Part shown: positions 1 through 7,459 of the stretch, piece by piece | Position numbering within the stretch: position 1 is the stretch's first letter | Layout: each line of letters starts with the position of its first letter | DNA from: JAOPZW01 sp963789015 | GTDB taxonomy: Bacteria > Actinomycetota > Thermoleophilia > Solirubrobacterales > Solirubrobacteraceae | Direction of reading: 5' to 3' | NCBI GenBank assembly: GCA_963789015.1 | Contig: CAWBIU010000004.1 | Location: 930,001-994,000 of the forward strand | DNA: 64,000 nucleotides | The notes under the pieces: model-generated | Seen by the model: the letters and a program-made list of their open reading frames with translations, nothing else | Databases searched by the model: none | Told to the model about the DNA's origin: nothing | Translations under genes and position numbers: made by a program

Positions 1-2
1 AC

Positions 3-416
3 GAGCGGGACGTCTCGGTGCTGATGATCGACGCCGACCGCTTCAAGACGCTCAACGACCGCCACGGGCACGCGGCGGGCGACGCCGTCCTGCGCGGGCT
101 GGCCGAGCGGCTCGGTGAGCGCGTGCGCCGCGAGGACGTCATCGCGCGCTTCGGCGGCGAGGAGTTCCTCGTGCTGGCGCCCGACACGGACGCCGCGGGC
201 GCCGCGGCGCTGGCCGAGGACCTGCGCGCCGCCGTCGCCGAGCGTCCCTTCGCCGTCGGGCGCTTCGCGCTGGCGGTCACGGTGAGCATCGGCTGGGCGA
301 CGCGCGGCGACGAGGACGCCGAGCGGCTCGTGGGGCGCGCCGACGACGCGCTCTACGCGGCCAAGGACGGCGGCCGCGACCGCGTCTGCGCCGGGAACGA
401 GGCCCGAGCGCGATAG
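3..416 (+). CDS. GGDEF-domain protein (diguanylate cyclase), C-terminal part
   Basis: Only the 3' part is in the window; the frame is open from base 3 and the real start lies upstream. The visible piece is most of a GGDEF domain: the substrate-site stretch LMIDADRFKTLNDRHGHAAG, then FGGEEF near bases 150-167 (the active-site GG[D/E]EF loop, intact), then SIGWA and a typical C-terminal YAAKDGGRDRV. Such domains make cyclic di-GMP from two GTP. The N-terminal sensor or membrane part cannot be judged. An intact GGEEF loop makes an active cyclase likely. Confidence 0.9.
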   Translation, partial: ERDVSVLMIDADRFKTLNDRHGHAAGDAVLRGLAERLGERVRREDVIARFGGEEFLVLAPDTDAAGAAALAEDLRAAVAERPFAVGRFALAVTVSIGWATRGDEDAERLVGRADDALYAAKDGGRDRVCAGNEARAR

Positions 417-430
417 AGATCCGGGCCGCG

Positions 431-934
431 ATGCTCGGCCCGATCGTCCGCCCCGGCCTGCGCGTCCTCTTCGTGGGGATCAACCCGTCGCTGCGCTCGG
501 CCGAGGTCGGCCACCACTTCGCGCGCCCCGGCAACCGGTTCTGGCCCGCGCTGCACGCCGCCGGGTTCACGCCGCGCCTGCTCGCCCCGGCCGAGGATCA
601 CGAGCTGCCCGACCACGGTGTCGGCGTGACGAACATCTCCCAGCGCCCGACGCGGGCCGCCTCCGAGCTGTCCGACGACGAGCTGCGCGCCGGCGCCGCC
701 GAGCTGGAGCGCACGGTGCGCGAGCACGCGCCGCGCCTCGTGGCCGTCGTCGGGCTGACCGCCTACCGCGTCGCGTTCGGCCGGCCGCGCGCCGGGCTCG
801 GCCTGCAGGAGGAGGCGATCGGCGGGCGCCCGGTGTGGGTGCTTCCGAACCCGAGCGGGCTCAACGCGCACTTCAAGCCCGCCGACTTCGCGCGGCTCTA
901 CGCCGAGGCGCGCGTGTACGCCGAGTCGCTGTAG
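431..934 (+). CDS. mug: Mismatch-specific uracil/thymine DNA glycosylase (Mug/TDG family)
   Basis: 167 residues, the usual size of bacterial Mug. The family excises uracil or thymine from U:G and T:G mismatches in double-stranded DNA, starting base-excision repair. GINPS at residues 16-20 is the catalytic-site motif (GINPG in E. coli Mug) with the Asn that positions water, and NPSGLN at 140-145 is the DNA-intercalating/recognition motif. The ATG at 431 lies 14 bases after the GGDEF gene's stop, so they may be co-transcribed. The 3' end overlaps the convergent dehydrogenase gene by 37 bases. Confidence 0.92.
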   Translation: MLGPIVRPGLRVLFVGINPSLRSAEVGHHFARPGNRFWPALHAAGFTPRLLAPAEDHELPDHGVGVTNISQRPTRAASELSDDELRAGAAELERTVREHAPRLVAVVGLTAYRVAFGRPRAGLGLQEEAIGGRPVWVLPNPSGLNAHFKPADFARLYAEARVYAESL

Positions 935-1686
935 ACCTCGGCGGCGGCGCGGTGGAAGCCGTCGGGCAGCCCGGCGGCGGCCAGCGTGGCAGCGATCTCC
1001 TCCATCTCCCCCACCCAGCGCCAGCCCTTGGCCTCGGCCGCGGCGCGCGCGGCCGCGGCCCGGTCGTCGAGGCCGGGCTGCGAGCGCGCCCACTCGGCGC
1101 GCAACGCGTCCTCGACGCCGAGCCGGCGCGCGGCCTCGACGATCGCGAGCACGAGCGCCCCGCTGCCCTTGGTCCACGCCGCGTAGGCCATCTTGAGCGC
1201 CGACGCGGCGACCGGGTCGCCGTCCAGCACCTCGGCGGCGAGCGGGCCGTCGGCGAACAGCGCGGCCACGGCGGGCGCGTGCTCGCCCGACAGGTACAGG
1301 CGCGTCGTGCCGGGCTCGCGCGGTGGCGGGCCGACGATCCCGCCGTCCACGGCGCTCGCGCCGCCGCGCGCGACGATCGCGGCGATCTCGCGCGCCGTCT
1401 GCGGGGAGACGGCGTTCGCGTCGACGTACGTGCCGCCGAAGCCGGCGACCTGCTCGGCGAGCGCGACCGCGCCGTGCGGCGGGCACACCGCGAGCACGAC
1501 GTCGCTGCGCTCCAGCAGCGCGGAGAGCGTCCCCGCGTCGCTCAGGCGCTCCTGCCCGGCCCGCTCGCGGGTCGCCGCCGAGCGGCCTTCCGAGGCCCAC
1601 AGGACGGTGTGCCCCACGCGAACCAGGGCGCCGGCCACGGCGGCGCCCATCTCGCCGGGGTGCAGGACGCCGACGGTGCTGGTCAT
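898..1686 (-). CDS. NAD(P)-dependent dehydrogenase, 6PGDH-like with DUF1932 C-terminus
   Basis: 262 residues. The N-terminus has a Rossmann nucleotide-binding pattern (GVLHPGEMGAAVAGAL, residues 6-21) as in the 6-phosphogluconate/beta-hydroxyacid dehydrogenase superfamily. A central VDGGIVGPPP and an ALKMAYAAWTKGSGAL helix match the family's substrate and catalytic segment, with the Lys in LKMAY. The C-terminal all-helical part resembles DUF1932 dehydrogenases. Substrate is not predictable. The start codon overlaps the stop of the SDR gene at 1683-2447 (ATGA), so the two are translationally coupled and may act in one oxidation pathway. Confidence 0.8.
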   Translation of the reverse strand: MTSTVGVLHPGEMGAAVAGALVRVGHTVLWASEGRSAATRERAGQERLSDAGTLSALLERSDVVLAVCPPHGAVALAEQVAGFGGTYVDANAVSPQTAREIAAIVARGGASAVDGGIVGPPPREPGTTRLYLSGEHAPAVAALFADGPLAAEVLDGDPVAASALKMAYAAWTKGSGALVLAIVEAARRLGVEDALRAEWARSQPGLDDRAAAARAAAEAKGWRWVGEMEEIAATLAAAGLPDGFHRAAAEVYSDSAYTRASA

Positions 1687-2447
1687 GGGGCCTGGCGGTC
1701 CTGCACCGCGGCCATGAGCGACAGCCCGCCGTCGATGACGATCGACTCGCCGGTGAGGAAGGCGGCGTCACCGCGGCACACGAAGGCGACGACGGCGGCG
1801 ATCTCGCGCGCGTCACCCGGCCGGCGCGCCGGCGAGCCCGGGCGCTCCTGGGTGTGCGGATCGACGTCCTCCTGGCCGGTCATCGGCGTGGCGACCTCGC
1901 CGGGGGCGACGGCGTTGACGGTGATCCCGTCGCCCGCGAGCTCGAGCGCCATGACCTTCGTGAGGAGGCCGAGCCCGCCCTTGGCGGCGCAGTACGCGGC
2001 GGCTCCGGGGAGCGGGATGTGCTCGTGCACGGAGGTGATGTTGACGATCCGCCCGCCGCCCCCCGCCGCCTTCATGCGCCGCGCCGCGGCCTGCGCGCAC
2101 AGGAACGCCCCGGTGAGGTCGACCTCGAGGACGTGGCGCCAGGTCTCCTCGTCGAGCTCGAGCACCGGGGTGCGGTGGCCGGTGGCGGCGTTGTTGACGA
2201 ACGCGTCCAGCCCGCCGAGCGCGTCGGCGAGCTCCTCGACGACCGGCGGCCCGTCGGCCGCGTGGGACAGGTCGAGCCGGCGGACCTCGGCGCGCCGGCC
2301 GGCCTCGCGCACCTCCTCGGCCGTGCGCAGGGCGCCCGCCTCGTCCTCGTGCCAGGTGATGCCGACGTCGAAGCCGTCACGGGCCAGCGCCACGGCGGTG
2401 GCCCGGCCGATGCCCGAGTCCGAGCCCGTGACGACGGCGACCGGCAT
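1683..2447 (-). CDS. Short-chain dehydrogenase/reductase (SDR)
   Basis: 254 residues, classical SDR length. TGSDSGIG at 7-14 binds the cofactor, NNAA at 85-88 is the structural motif, and Ser139, Tyr152 and Lys156 (YCAAK) form the catalytic set. Arg-rich positions after strand 2 do not decide NADH versus NADPH. Resembles 3-oxoacyl-ACP reductase/glucose 1-dehydrogenase-type SDRs, but substrate is unknown. It lies in a minus-strand operon: nucleotidyltransferase-fold gene (2457-3077), this gene 9 bases later, then the DUF1932 dehydrogenase with a 4-base overlap. Confidence 0.85.
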   Translation of the reverse strand: MPVAVVTGSDSGIGRATAVALARDGFDVGITWHEDEAGALRTAEEVREAGRRAEVRRLDLSHAADGPPVVEELADALGGLDAFVNNAATGHRTPVLELDEETWRHVLEVDLTGAFLCAQAAARRMKAAGGGGRIVNITSVHEHIPLPGAAAYCAAKGGLGLLTKVMALELAGDGITVNAVAPGEVATPMTGQEDVDPHTQERPGSPARRPGDAREIAAVVAFVCRGDAAFLTGESIVIDGGLSLMAAVQDRQAP

Positions 2448-2456
2448 CAGACGGGC

Positions 2457-3077
2457 TCAGCCGCCGGGGACGACGCGCACGCGGGGCTCGCCCGTGCGCC
2501 CGCCGGCCGCGGCGGGGGCGATCACGTTCAGCGCTTCGAGCATGCTCAGGAAGCCGCGCGCGTAGGGGGAGTGCGCGGTGCGCTCGCGCACGTCGCGCCA
2601 GTCGACCTGCTCGCGCAGCGCGCGGGCGACGGCCAGCGGTGCGGCGAAGTCGAGCTCGTGCTCGTCGAAGGCGCAGAGCTTGGAGACCATGACGTCGTCG
2701 AGCGAGAGGACGGGCATGCGCACGGCGTGCACGGACAGCTCCTCGGCGCGCTCCATGACGATCCGGGTGTCCTCGAGGCCCTCGAGGTCCCAGATGAGGT
2801 CGACGAGCACGTCGCCGTCCCAGGCCTTCAGAAGCCATCCCTCGGGCGGGCGCTCGGTGCGCATGCCGGCGTCCGAGAAGGCGACCTCGGCCGCCCCGGC
2901 GTCGCGCTCGGCGATCGCGAAGTCGAGGTCGTTGCAGGGAGCCGGGCCGCCCCGCGCCCAGGCGGCCACGCTGCCCGCGAGCGCGAAGGGGATCTCCGCG
3001 GCGCGCAGCACCGCGGCGGCGCGCTTGAGCGACTCGGCGATCTCCGCCGTCTCGGCCGGGCCCTGGTTGATCGTCAT
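2457..3077 (-). CDS. Nucleotidyltransferase-fold protein
   Basis: 206 residues. The segment FALAGSVAAWARG...CNDLDFAI (residues 31-55) has the pol-beta nucleotidyltransferase signature: GS at 35-36 followed by Asp50 and Asp52 as likely metal ligands. The rest is helical without a recognised domain. Related genes are annotated as nucleotidyl-transferase/AbiEii-like proteins. No toxin-antitoxin partner is visible here, so an AbiE-like role is not supported. First gene of a three-gene minus operon, divergent from the metallophosphoesterase. Confidence 0.65.
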   Translation of the reverse strand: MTINQGPAETAEIAESLKRAAAVLRAAEIPFALAGSVAAWARGGPAPCNDLDFAIAERDAGAAEVAFSDAGMRTERPPEGWLLKAWDGDVLVDLIWDLEGLEDTRIVMERAEELSVHAVRMPVLSLDDVMVSKLCAFDEHELDFAAPLAVARALREQVDWRDVRERTAHSPYARGFLSMLEALNVIAPAAAGGRTGEPRVRVVPGG

Positions 3078-3122
3078 GCCGGGATGGCTACCCGCCGCGG
3101 CGGGCGGGGTATGCCTCTGCGC

Positions 3123-3902
3123 ATGACCGACGCGAGGAACGGGCGTCGCGCGTCAGGCCGGCCCGTGCGGATCGCGGCCGCCGGCGACGTCCACTGCCAC
3201 GAGGGCATCCGCGAGGCGACCGCGCAGGCGTTCGCCGGCCTCGACGAGCGCGCCGACCTGCTGTTGCTCGCCGGCGACCTGACGACCCACGGCGAGCCCG
3301 AGCAGGCCGCCGTCCTGGCCGACGCCTGCCGCGGCCTCGACCTGCCGATCTTCGCCGTGCTGGGCAACCACGACTGGCACGTCGACCGCGCCCCGGAGTT
3401 CATCGAGGTGCTCGAGAGCGCGGGGATCTGCGTCCTGGAGCGCGCCCACGCGATCCCGTGCGTGGAGGGCGTCGAGATCGGGATCGTCGGCGCGAAGGGC
3501 TTCGTCGGCGGGTTCCCGGGATCGCACCTGCCCGACTTCGGCGAGCCGCTGCTGCGCGAGGTCTACGCCGAGACCGGCCGCGACGTCGAGGCGATCGACG
3601 CCGGCCTGAAGGCGGTCGCCCACTGCCCGTTCCGGGTCGTGCTGCTGCACTACGCGCCGACCGAGGGCACGCTGGCGGGCGAGCCGCAGACGATCTGGAC
3701 GATGCTCGGCTCCGACCGCCTCGCCGCCCCGATCGCCGAGCACGAGCCCGACCTGGTCCTCCACGGCCACGCGCACGCCGGGACGTTCGAGGGCGCGATC
3801 GGCGCGGTCCCCGTCTACAACGTCTCCGTCCCGGTCATGGAGCGCGACTTCTGGGTCTTCGAGGTCGCCGGGCTGGAGCGGGCGACCACGCCCGTGCACT
3901 GA
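3123..3902 (+). CDS. Calcineurin-like metallophosphoesterase
   Basis: 259 residues from the ATG at 3123; an in-frame ATG at 3111 is equally possible. All dimetal motifs are present in order: GDVHCH (21-26), GDLTTHG (51-57), GNHDWH (81-86), a His in LLHYAPTEG, and HGHAHAG near residue 214. The family hydrolyses phosphomonoesters or diesters with two metals. Substrate is unknown; small single-domain members include cyclic-nucleotide phosphodiesterases and protein phosphatases. It ends 14 bases before the 3' end of the convergent BON gene. Confidence 0.88.
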   Translation: MTDARNGRRASGRPVRIAAAGDVHCHEGIREATAQAFAGLDERADLLLLAGDLTTHGEPEQAAVLADACRGLDLPIFAVLGNHDWHVDRAPEFIEVLESAGICVLERAHAIPCVEGVEIGIVGAKGFVGGFPGSHLPDFGEPLLREVYAETGRDVEAIDAGLKAVAHCPFRVVLLHYAPTEGTLAGEPQTIWTMLGSDRLAAPIAEHEPDLVLHGHAHAGTFEGAIGAVPVYNVSVPVMERDFWVFEVAGLERATTPVH

Positions 3903-3916
3903 GGCGCGGCCGCCGC

Positions 3917-4414
3917 TCAGCGGGGCCCGGGGCTGAGCGTGCCCGGGGTGCCGACGATGTTGACCGGCGTCTCGCCCGGCAGGTGCAGCATGTTGCGCAC
4001 CTCGCGGACACCGGTGACCTTGCGGGCCTTGGCCTCGAGGTCCTCGATCGTCGCGCGGTCCGAGAGCTCGCCGCGCAGCTCGACGACGCCGTTGACGGCC
4101 TGCACGTTGACCTGGCCCTTCGGCGCATCGTTGTCGCGGAAGATCTCCGACTCGACCTTGCGCGTGAGCGTCACGTCGTCGTCCGGAGCGCTGTCGCCGC
4201 CGGTCGCGGCGTTCTGGACGCGCGCCGCGACGCCCTGTGCCTGCGACGACGCGGCCTGCGCAGCGGTCTGGACGGTGTCGGTCCCCTGATGCGCGTACTT
4301 CGTCGCCTTGTCCTGTGCGACGGCGCGCCGGCCCGAACCCGACTTGGGATCGAGGAAATAGACGAGAGCGGCGCCGAAACCTGCACCGAATACGAAGGTC
4401 GTCAGTCTTGCCAC
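3917..4414 (-). CDS. BON-domain protein with N-terminal hydrophobic segment
   Basis: 165 residues from a GTG at 4414. That start is chosen because GAGGTGA sits 5-6 bases upstream. Residues 5-21 form a short hydrophobic segment followed by LDPKSGSGRR, as in YtxH-like or membrane-tethered stress proteins. The middle (40-80) is Ala/Gln-rich and low-complexity. A BON domain spans about 82-145, with the conserved NGVVELRGEL strand-turn. BON domains bind membranes or small ligands in envelope-stress proteins. Probably an envelope-associated protein facing the cytoplasm or cell wall; exact role unknown. Confidence 0.8.
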   Translation of the reverse strand: MARLTTFVFGAGFGAALVYFLDPKSGSGRRAVAQDKATKYAHQGTDTVQTAAQAASSQAQGVAARVQNAATGGDSAPDDDVTLTRKVESEIFRDNDAPKGQVNVQAVNGVVELRGELSDRATIEDLEAKARKVTGVREVRNMLHLPGETPVNIVGTPGTLSPGPR

Positions 4415-4489
4415 GAGTTTCACCTCACCTGATGGGGGTTGCCTGCGTCCCTCGGCGTACCCGGTCGGCGGCCAGGGTAGTGTCGGTCC

Positions 4490-5638
4490 ATGCTGGTCAA
4501 CGACGTCTCCCGTGAGCGTCTGCGCCGGCTCGCCTCGTTCCGGGGCGACCAGGCCAAGGTGCTCTCGCTGTTCGTCAATCTCGACCCGCGCGAGTTCGCC
4601 ACACCGCCCGCGCGCAGCACGGAGGTGCGCTCGCTGCTCGACCGGGCCGGCCGGCGCGTTCGGGAGGAGGAGCCGAGCCTCACGCACGCGCAGAAGGAGT
4701 CGCTGCGCTCCGACCTCGAGCGCGTCGCCCAGGAGCTCGGCAACGGCGCCGGGACGAAGGGCGCCCATGGGCTCGCGGTGTTCTCCGACTCCGCCGACGG
4801 GCTGTTCGAGGTCCTGCGCCTGTCCCAGCCGGTCGACCACGAGCCGGTCATCGCCGACGCCCCGTACGTCGCGCCGCTGACGTCGCTGACCCCGGAGGCG
4901 TGGTGCGTCGTGCTCGTCAACCGGCGCACCGCCCGGCTGTTCTGCGGCCCGCCCGAGGCGATGGAGGAGGTCGCGCTCGTCGAGGACGACGTGCCCGGCC
5001 AGCACGACCAGGGCGGCTGGTCGCAGTCGCGCTACCAGCGCTCGATCGACAAGGACGTGGCCGACCACCTCAAGCACGTCGCCGAGGTCGTGTTCACGAC
5101 GCTGCGCGACCGCCCGACGAAGGGCATCCTCCTCGGCGGACCGCAGGAGCTCGCGGGCGAGTTCGAGAGCATGCTGCACCCCTACCTGCGCGAGCGTCTC
5201 AAGGGCCGCGTGAACATCGACGTGGAGAACACGTCGGCCGACGACGTGCGCCGCCAGGCGCACGAGAAGATCGAGGAGGCGCAGCGGGAGCGCATCGACG
5301 CCGCGCTCGACCGGCTCGCCGAGGCGTTCGGCAGCGGCGGCCGCGCGGCCAGCGGGCTCGCCGCCGTGCTGCTCGCCCTCCACGAGCAGCGCGTCGAGAT
5401 GCTGCTCGTCGACCAGGGGTTCAGCGCCCCGGGCGCGGAGTGCCCGCGCTGCGGCTGGCTCGGCGACGATCCGGAGGCCGCGAGCTGCCCGGCCGACGGC
5501 TCGGACGTCGATCGCCGCGAGGACATCGTCGAGACCGCGGTCGCGCGGGCCATCACCCAGGACGCCGATGCCGTCGTGATCCGCGATCGCCCCGAGCTCG
5601 CCTCCCACGGCCACATCGCCGCGATCCTGCGCTTCTGA
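4490..5638 (+). CDS. Bacterial Vms1/eRF1-like protein (baeRF, possible peptidyl-tRNA hydrolase)
   Basis: 382 residues. The GGWSQSRYQR motif at 175-184 is the Vms1/Ankzf1 release-factor-like (VLRF1) signature; Gln179 corresponds to the glutamine used for peptidyl-tRNA cleavage in eukaryotic Vms1. Domain order matches bacterial eRF1-like proteins: N-terminal alpha/beta part (1-130), release-factor-like domain (about 135-250), then an L7Ae-like part with CPRCG at 318-322. That zinc ribbon looks incomplete, with a third Cys at 333 but CPADG where a fourth ligand is expected. Likely acts on stalled ribosomes or aminoacylated RNA; this is inferred from family, not shown. Confidence 0.72.
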   Translation: MLVNDVSRERLRRLASFRGDQAKVLSLFVNLDPREFATPPARSTEVRSLLDRAGRRVREEEPSLTHAQKESLRSDLERVAQELGNGAGTKGAHGLAVFSDSADGLFEVLRLSQPVDHEPVIADAPYVAPLTSLTPEAWCVVLVNRRTARLFCGPPEAMEEVALVEDDVPGQHDQGGWSQSRYQRSIDKDVADHLKHVAEVVFTTLRDRPTKGILLGGPQELAGEFESMLHPYLRERLKGRVNIDVENTSADDVRRQAHEKIEEAQRERIDAALDRLAEAFGSGGRAASGLAAVLLALHEQRVEMLLVDQGFSAPGAECPRCGWLGDDPEAASCPADGSDVDRREDIVETAVARAITQDADAVVIRDRPELASHGHIAAILRF

Positions 5639-5824
5639 CGATGGCGAGCGGACCCCGGCGCGCGAGTCGATCCGCCGAGCCCTGGGCCGGGCCCGTCCCC
5701 GGAGCCGACGCCGTCGCCGCCGACGCCGACCCCACCCGGGCCGTCCGAGCCTCAGCCCGGGCCCGCGCCGACACCGGCGCCGCCGAGCCCGAGCCCGGCG
5801 CCCGGTCCCGGCCCGCAGATCTGA
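5639..5824 (+). other. Intergenic stretch with an open Pro-rich frame directly after the Vms1-like stop
   Basis: This 196-base convergent gap holds no recognisable gene. In the frame of the preceding gene, after its TGA at 5636-5638, translation stays open for 61 codons and becomes strongly Pro/Ser/Thr/Gly-rich (for example PSPEPTPSPPTPTPPGPSEP) until TGA at 5822-5824. There is no ATG or GTG start in that frame. It could be a readthrough extension, a decayed tail of a secreted protein, or GC-rich DNA that only looks like coding sequence. Confidence 0.3.
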
Positions 5825-5834
5825 ACGGCGCCGC

Positions 5835-6767
5835 TCAGGCGAGCGCGGCGAGCTCCGCGCTGACCGCGGCGGGACCGATCTCGAGCAGGCCGGGGTCGGG
5901 CGTGCCGCCGTTGGGGTCGCCGCGGCGCCCGGCCCACAGGACGCGGTGGCGGGCGCGGTCGGGCGGCGGGCCCCACTCGGCGGGCGGGCTCGGGCCGAAG
6001 AGCACGACCGAGGGCACGCGCAGCGCCGTGGCCAGGTGGGCGACGCCCGTGTCGGCGCACGCCACGCGCCCCGCGCCGGCCACGAGGTCGACGAGCCCGG
6101 CGAGGTCGCCGGCGCGCACCGCATCCGCATCGAGGCCCGCGGCCTCGGCGACCGCGGCGGCGTCGCCCTCCTCCCCCGGCCCCGCGCTGACGAGCACGTC
6201 GCGCCCCGCCGCGCGCTCGGCGCGCGCGACGGCGGCCCAGCGCTCGACCGGCCAGCGGCGCGCCGGCGCGGCGGCGCCGGGGTGCAGCACGGTGGCCCCG
6301 TGACGGCGCGCGCCGGGCGGCGCGTCGAGGTCGAGCGCCCGCGGGTCGGCGGGCGTGCCGGACTCCTCGAGCAGGCGGCACCAGCGCGCGACCTCGTGCT
6401 CGCCGGGGCGCCAGCGCGGACCGCGGACGCCGTCGGCCGCGAAGGCGATCAGCCGGCCGGGCGCGGCGGCGAGCAGCGCGGCGTGGCTCTGCGGACCGCG
6501 CCCGTGCAGGTTCACGGCGACGTCGGCGTGCCGGGCCGCAGCCGGCAGCGACACGGGCGGCGCGGCGCGCCCCTCGGCATCGAGGACCGCGTCGATCGCG
6601 CCGCCGAGCAGCGCGACGAGCGGCTCGAGCCGGCGCGGCGCGACGAGCAGCCGCTCGTGCTCGGGGAAGTCGGCGGCGATCGCCCGCAGCGCGGGCACGG
6701 CCGTGAGCAGATCGCCGAGCCCGAGGGCGCGCAGGATCACCACGCGCGGCGCGCGCCCGGCGATCAC
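5835..6767 (-). CDS. Glycosyltransferase family 9 (heptosyltransferase-like)
   Basis: 310 residues from a GTG at 6767 that overlaps the SDR stop (GTGA). The N-terminus ILRALGLGDLLTAVPALRA is the GT9 signature (ADP-heptose:LPS heptosyltransferases). The C-terminal half has VLHPGAAAPARRWP and ACADTGVAHLATALRVPSVV LFGPS, the ADP-sugar site. GT9 enzymes move heptose from ADP-heptose to a glycan acceptor on the cytoplasmic side of the membrane. As last gene of an operon that also encodes ADP-heptose synthesis, it is a good candidate consumer of that donor. Acceptor unknown. Confidence 0.85.
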   Translation of the reverse strand: MIAGRAPRVVILRALGLGDLLTAVPALRAIAADFPEHERLLVAPRRLEPLVALLGGAIDAVLDAEGRAAPPVSLPAAARHADVAVNLHGRGPQSHAALLAAAPGRLIAFAADGVRGPRWRPGEHEVARWCRLLEESGTPADPRALDLDAPPGARRHGATVLHPGAAAPARRWPVERWAAVARAERAAGRDVLVSAGPGEEGDAAAVAEAAGLDADAVRAGDLAGLVDLVAGAGRVACADTGVAHLATALRVPSVVLFGPSPPAEWGPPPDRARHRVLWAGRRGDPNGGTPDPGLLEIGPAAVSAELAALA

Positions 6768-7459
6768 GGCCAGGACGGCTCCGTCGGGACGGCCATGACG
6801 AGCTCGCGCAGCTCGACCTCGGGCGGGCGGCTGAGCGCGAAGACGACGGCGTCGGCGATGTCGGAAGGCGGGGCGAGGACGGCGTCCGGCCCGGGCCGGT
6901 ACTGCTCCGTGCGGTCGTCGAAGAAGGCCGTGCGCATGCCGCCCGGGATCAGCATCGTGACGCCGACGCGACCCGCCGTCTCGACGGCGAGGGCGCGGCT
7001 GAATCCGACGACGCCGAACTTGCTCGCGCAGTAGGCGGTGGCGTCGCTGACCGCCTTGATCCCGAGCGTCGAGGAGACGGTGATGATCCGTCCGCCGTTG
7101 CGCTCGAGGTGCGGCAGCGCGGCGCGGGCGACCGCGGCCGTGCCGAGCAGGTTGACGGCGACGACGCGCTCCCACGCCCCGGCGTCGACCTCGTCCAGGC
7201 GTCCGCACGCGTCGATGCCGGCGGCGGTGACGACGCCGGTCAGGTCGCCGTGCTCGGCGGCCACGCGCTCGACGGCGGCCTCGGCGGCGCGCGCGTCGGC
7301 GAGGTCGACCTGGGCGAAGGCGCGCCCGTCCGGCGGCGGGTTGAGGTCGAGCACGACCGGCGTGGCGCCGGCCGCCTGCACGGCGTCGGCCACGGCGGCG
7401 CCGAGGCCCGACGCGCCGCCGGTGACGATGACGGTTCCGGAGAGGTCAGCGGATGGCAT
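6764..7459 (-). CDS. Short-chain dehydrogenase/reductase in the heptose operon
   Basis: 231 residues. TGGASGLG (about 13-20) binds the cofactor; Ser in ITVSSTLG and YCASK give the catalytic residues. This is a small classical SDR, not the extended SDR type of HldD (ADP-heptose 6-epimerase), which begins with a GGAGFIG motif and is about 310 residues. So conversion of D,D- to L,D-heptose is not indicated. The 5' end overlaps hldE by 14 bases, and the 3' end overlaps the GT9 by 4. It may modify the sugar or the acceptor; substrate unknown. Confidence 0.8.
   Translation of the reverse strand: MPSADLSGTVIVTGGASGLGAAVADAVQAAGATPVVLDLNPPPDGRAFAQVDLADARAAEAAVERVAAEHGDLTGVVTAAGIDACGRLDEVDAGAWERVVAVNLLGTAAVARAALPHLERNGGRIITVSSTLGIKAVSDATAYCASKFGVVGFSRALAVETAGRVGVTMLIPGGMRTAFFDDRTEQYRPGPDAVLAPPSDIADAVVFALSRPPEVELRELVMAVPTEPSWP

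Noticed and set aside
2457..3077. AbiEii-type toxin of a toxin-antitoxin pair
   Set aside because: Only the nucleotidyltransferase GS/DxD pattern is visible and no antitoxin-like partner adjoins it.
1323..3122. Long plus-strand open frame upstream of the metallophosphoesterase
   Set aside because: Arg/Ala/Gly-rich translation antisense to three good minus-strand genes; only the last 259 codons are real.
5641..6303. Plus-strand frame starting MASGPRRASR after the Vms1-like gene
   Set aside because: Runs antisense into the GT9 gene with no family features; the GT9 frame is clearly coding.
6764..7459. SDR as HldD, the ADP-heptose 6-epimerase
   Set aside because: Too short and of the classical SDR type (TGGASGLG, YCASK), without the extended-SDR GGAGFIG start.
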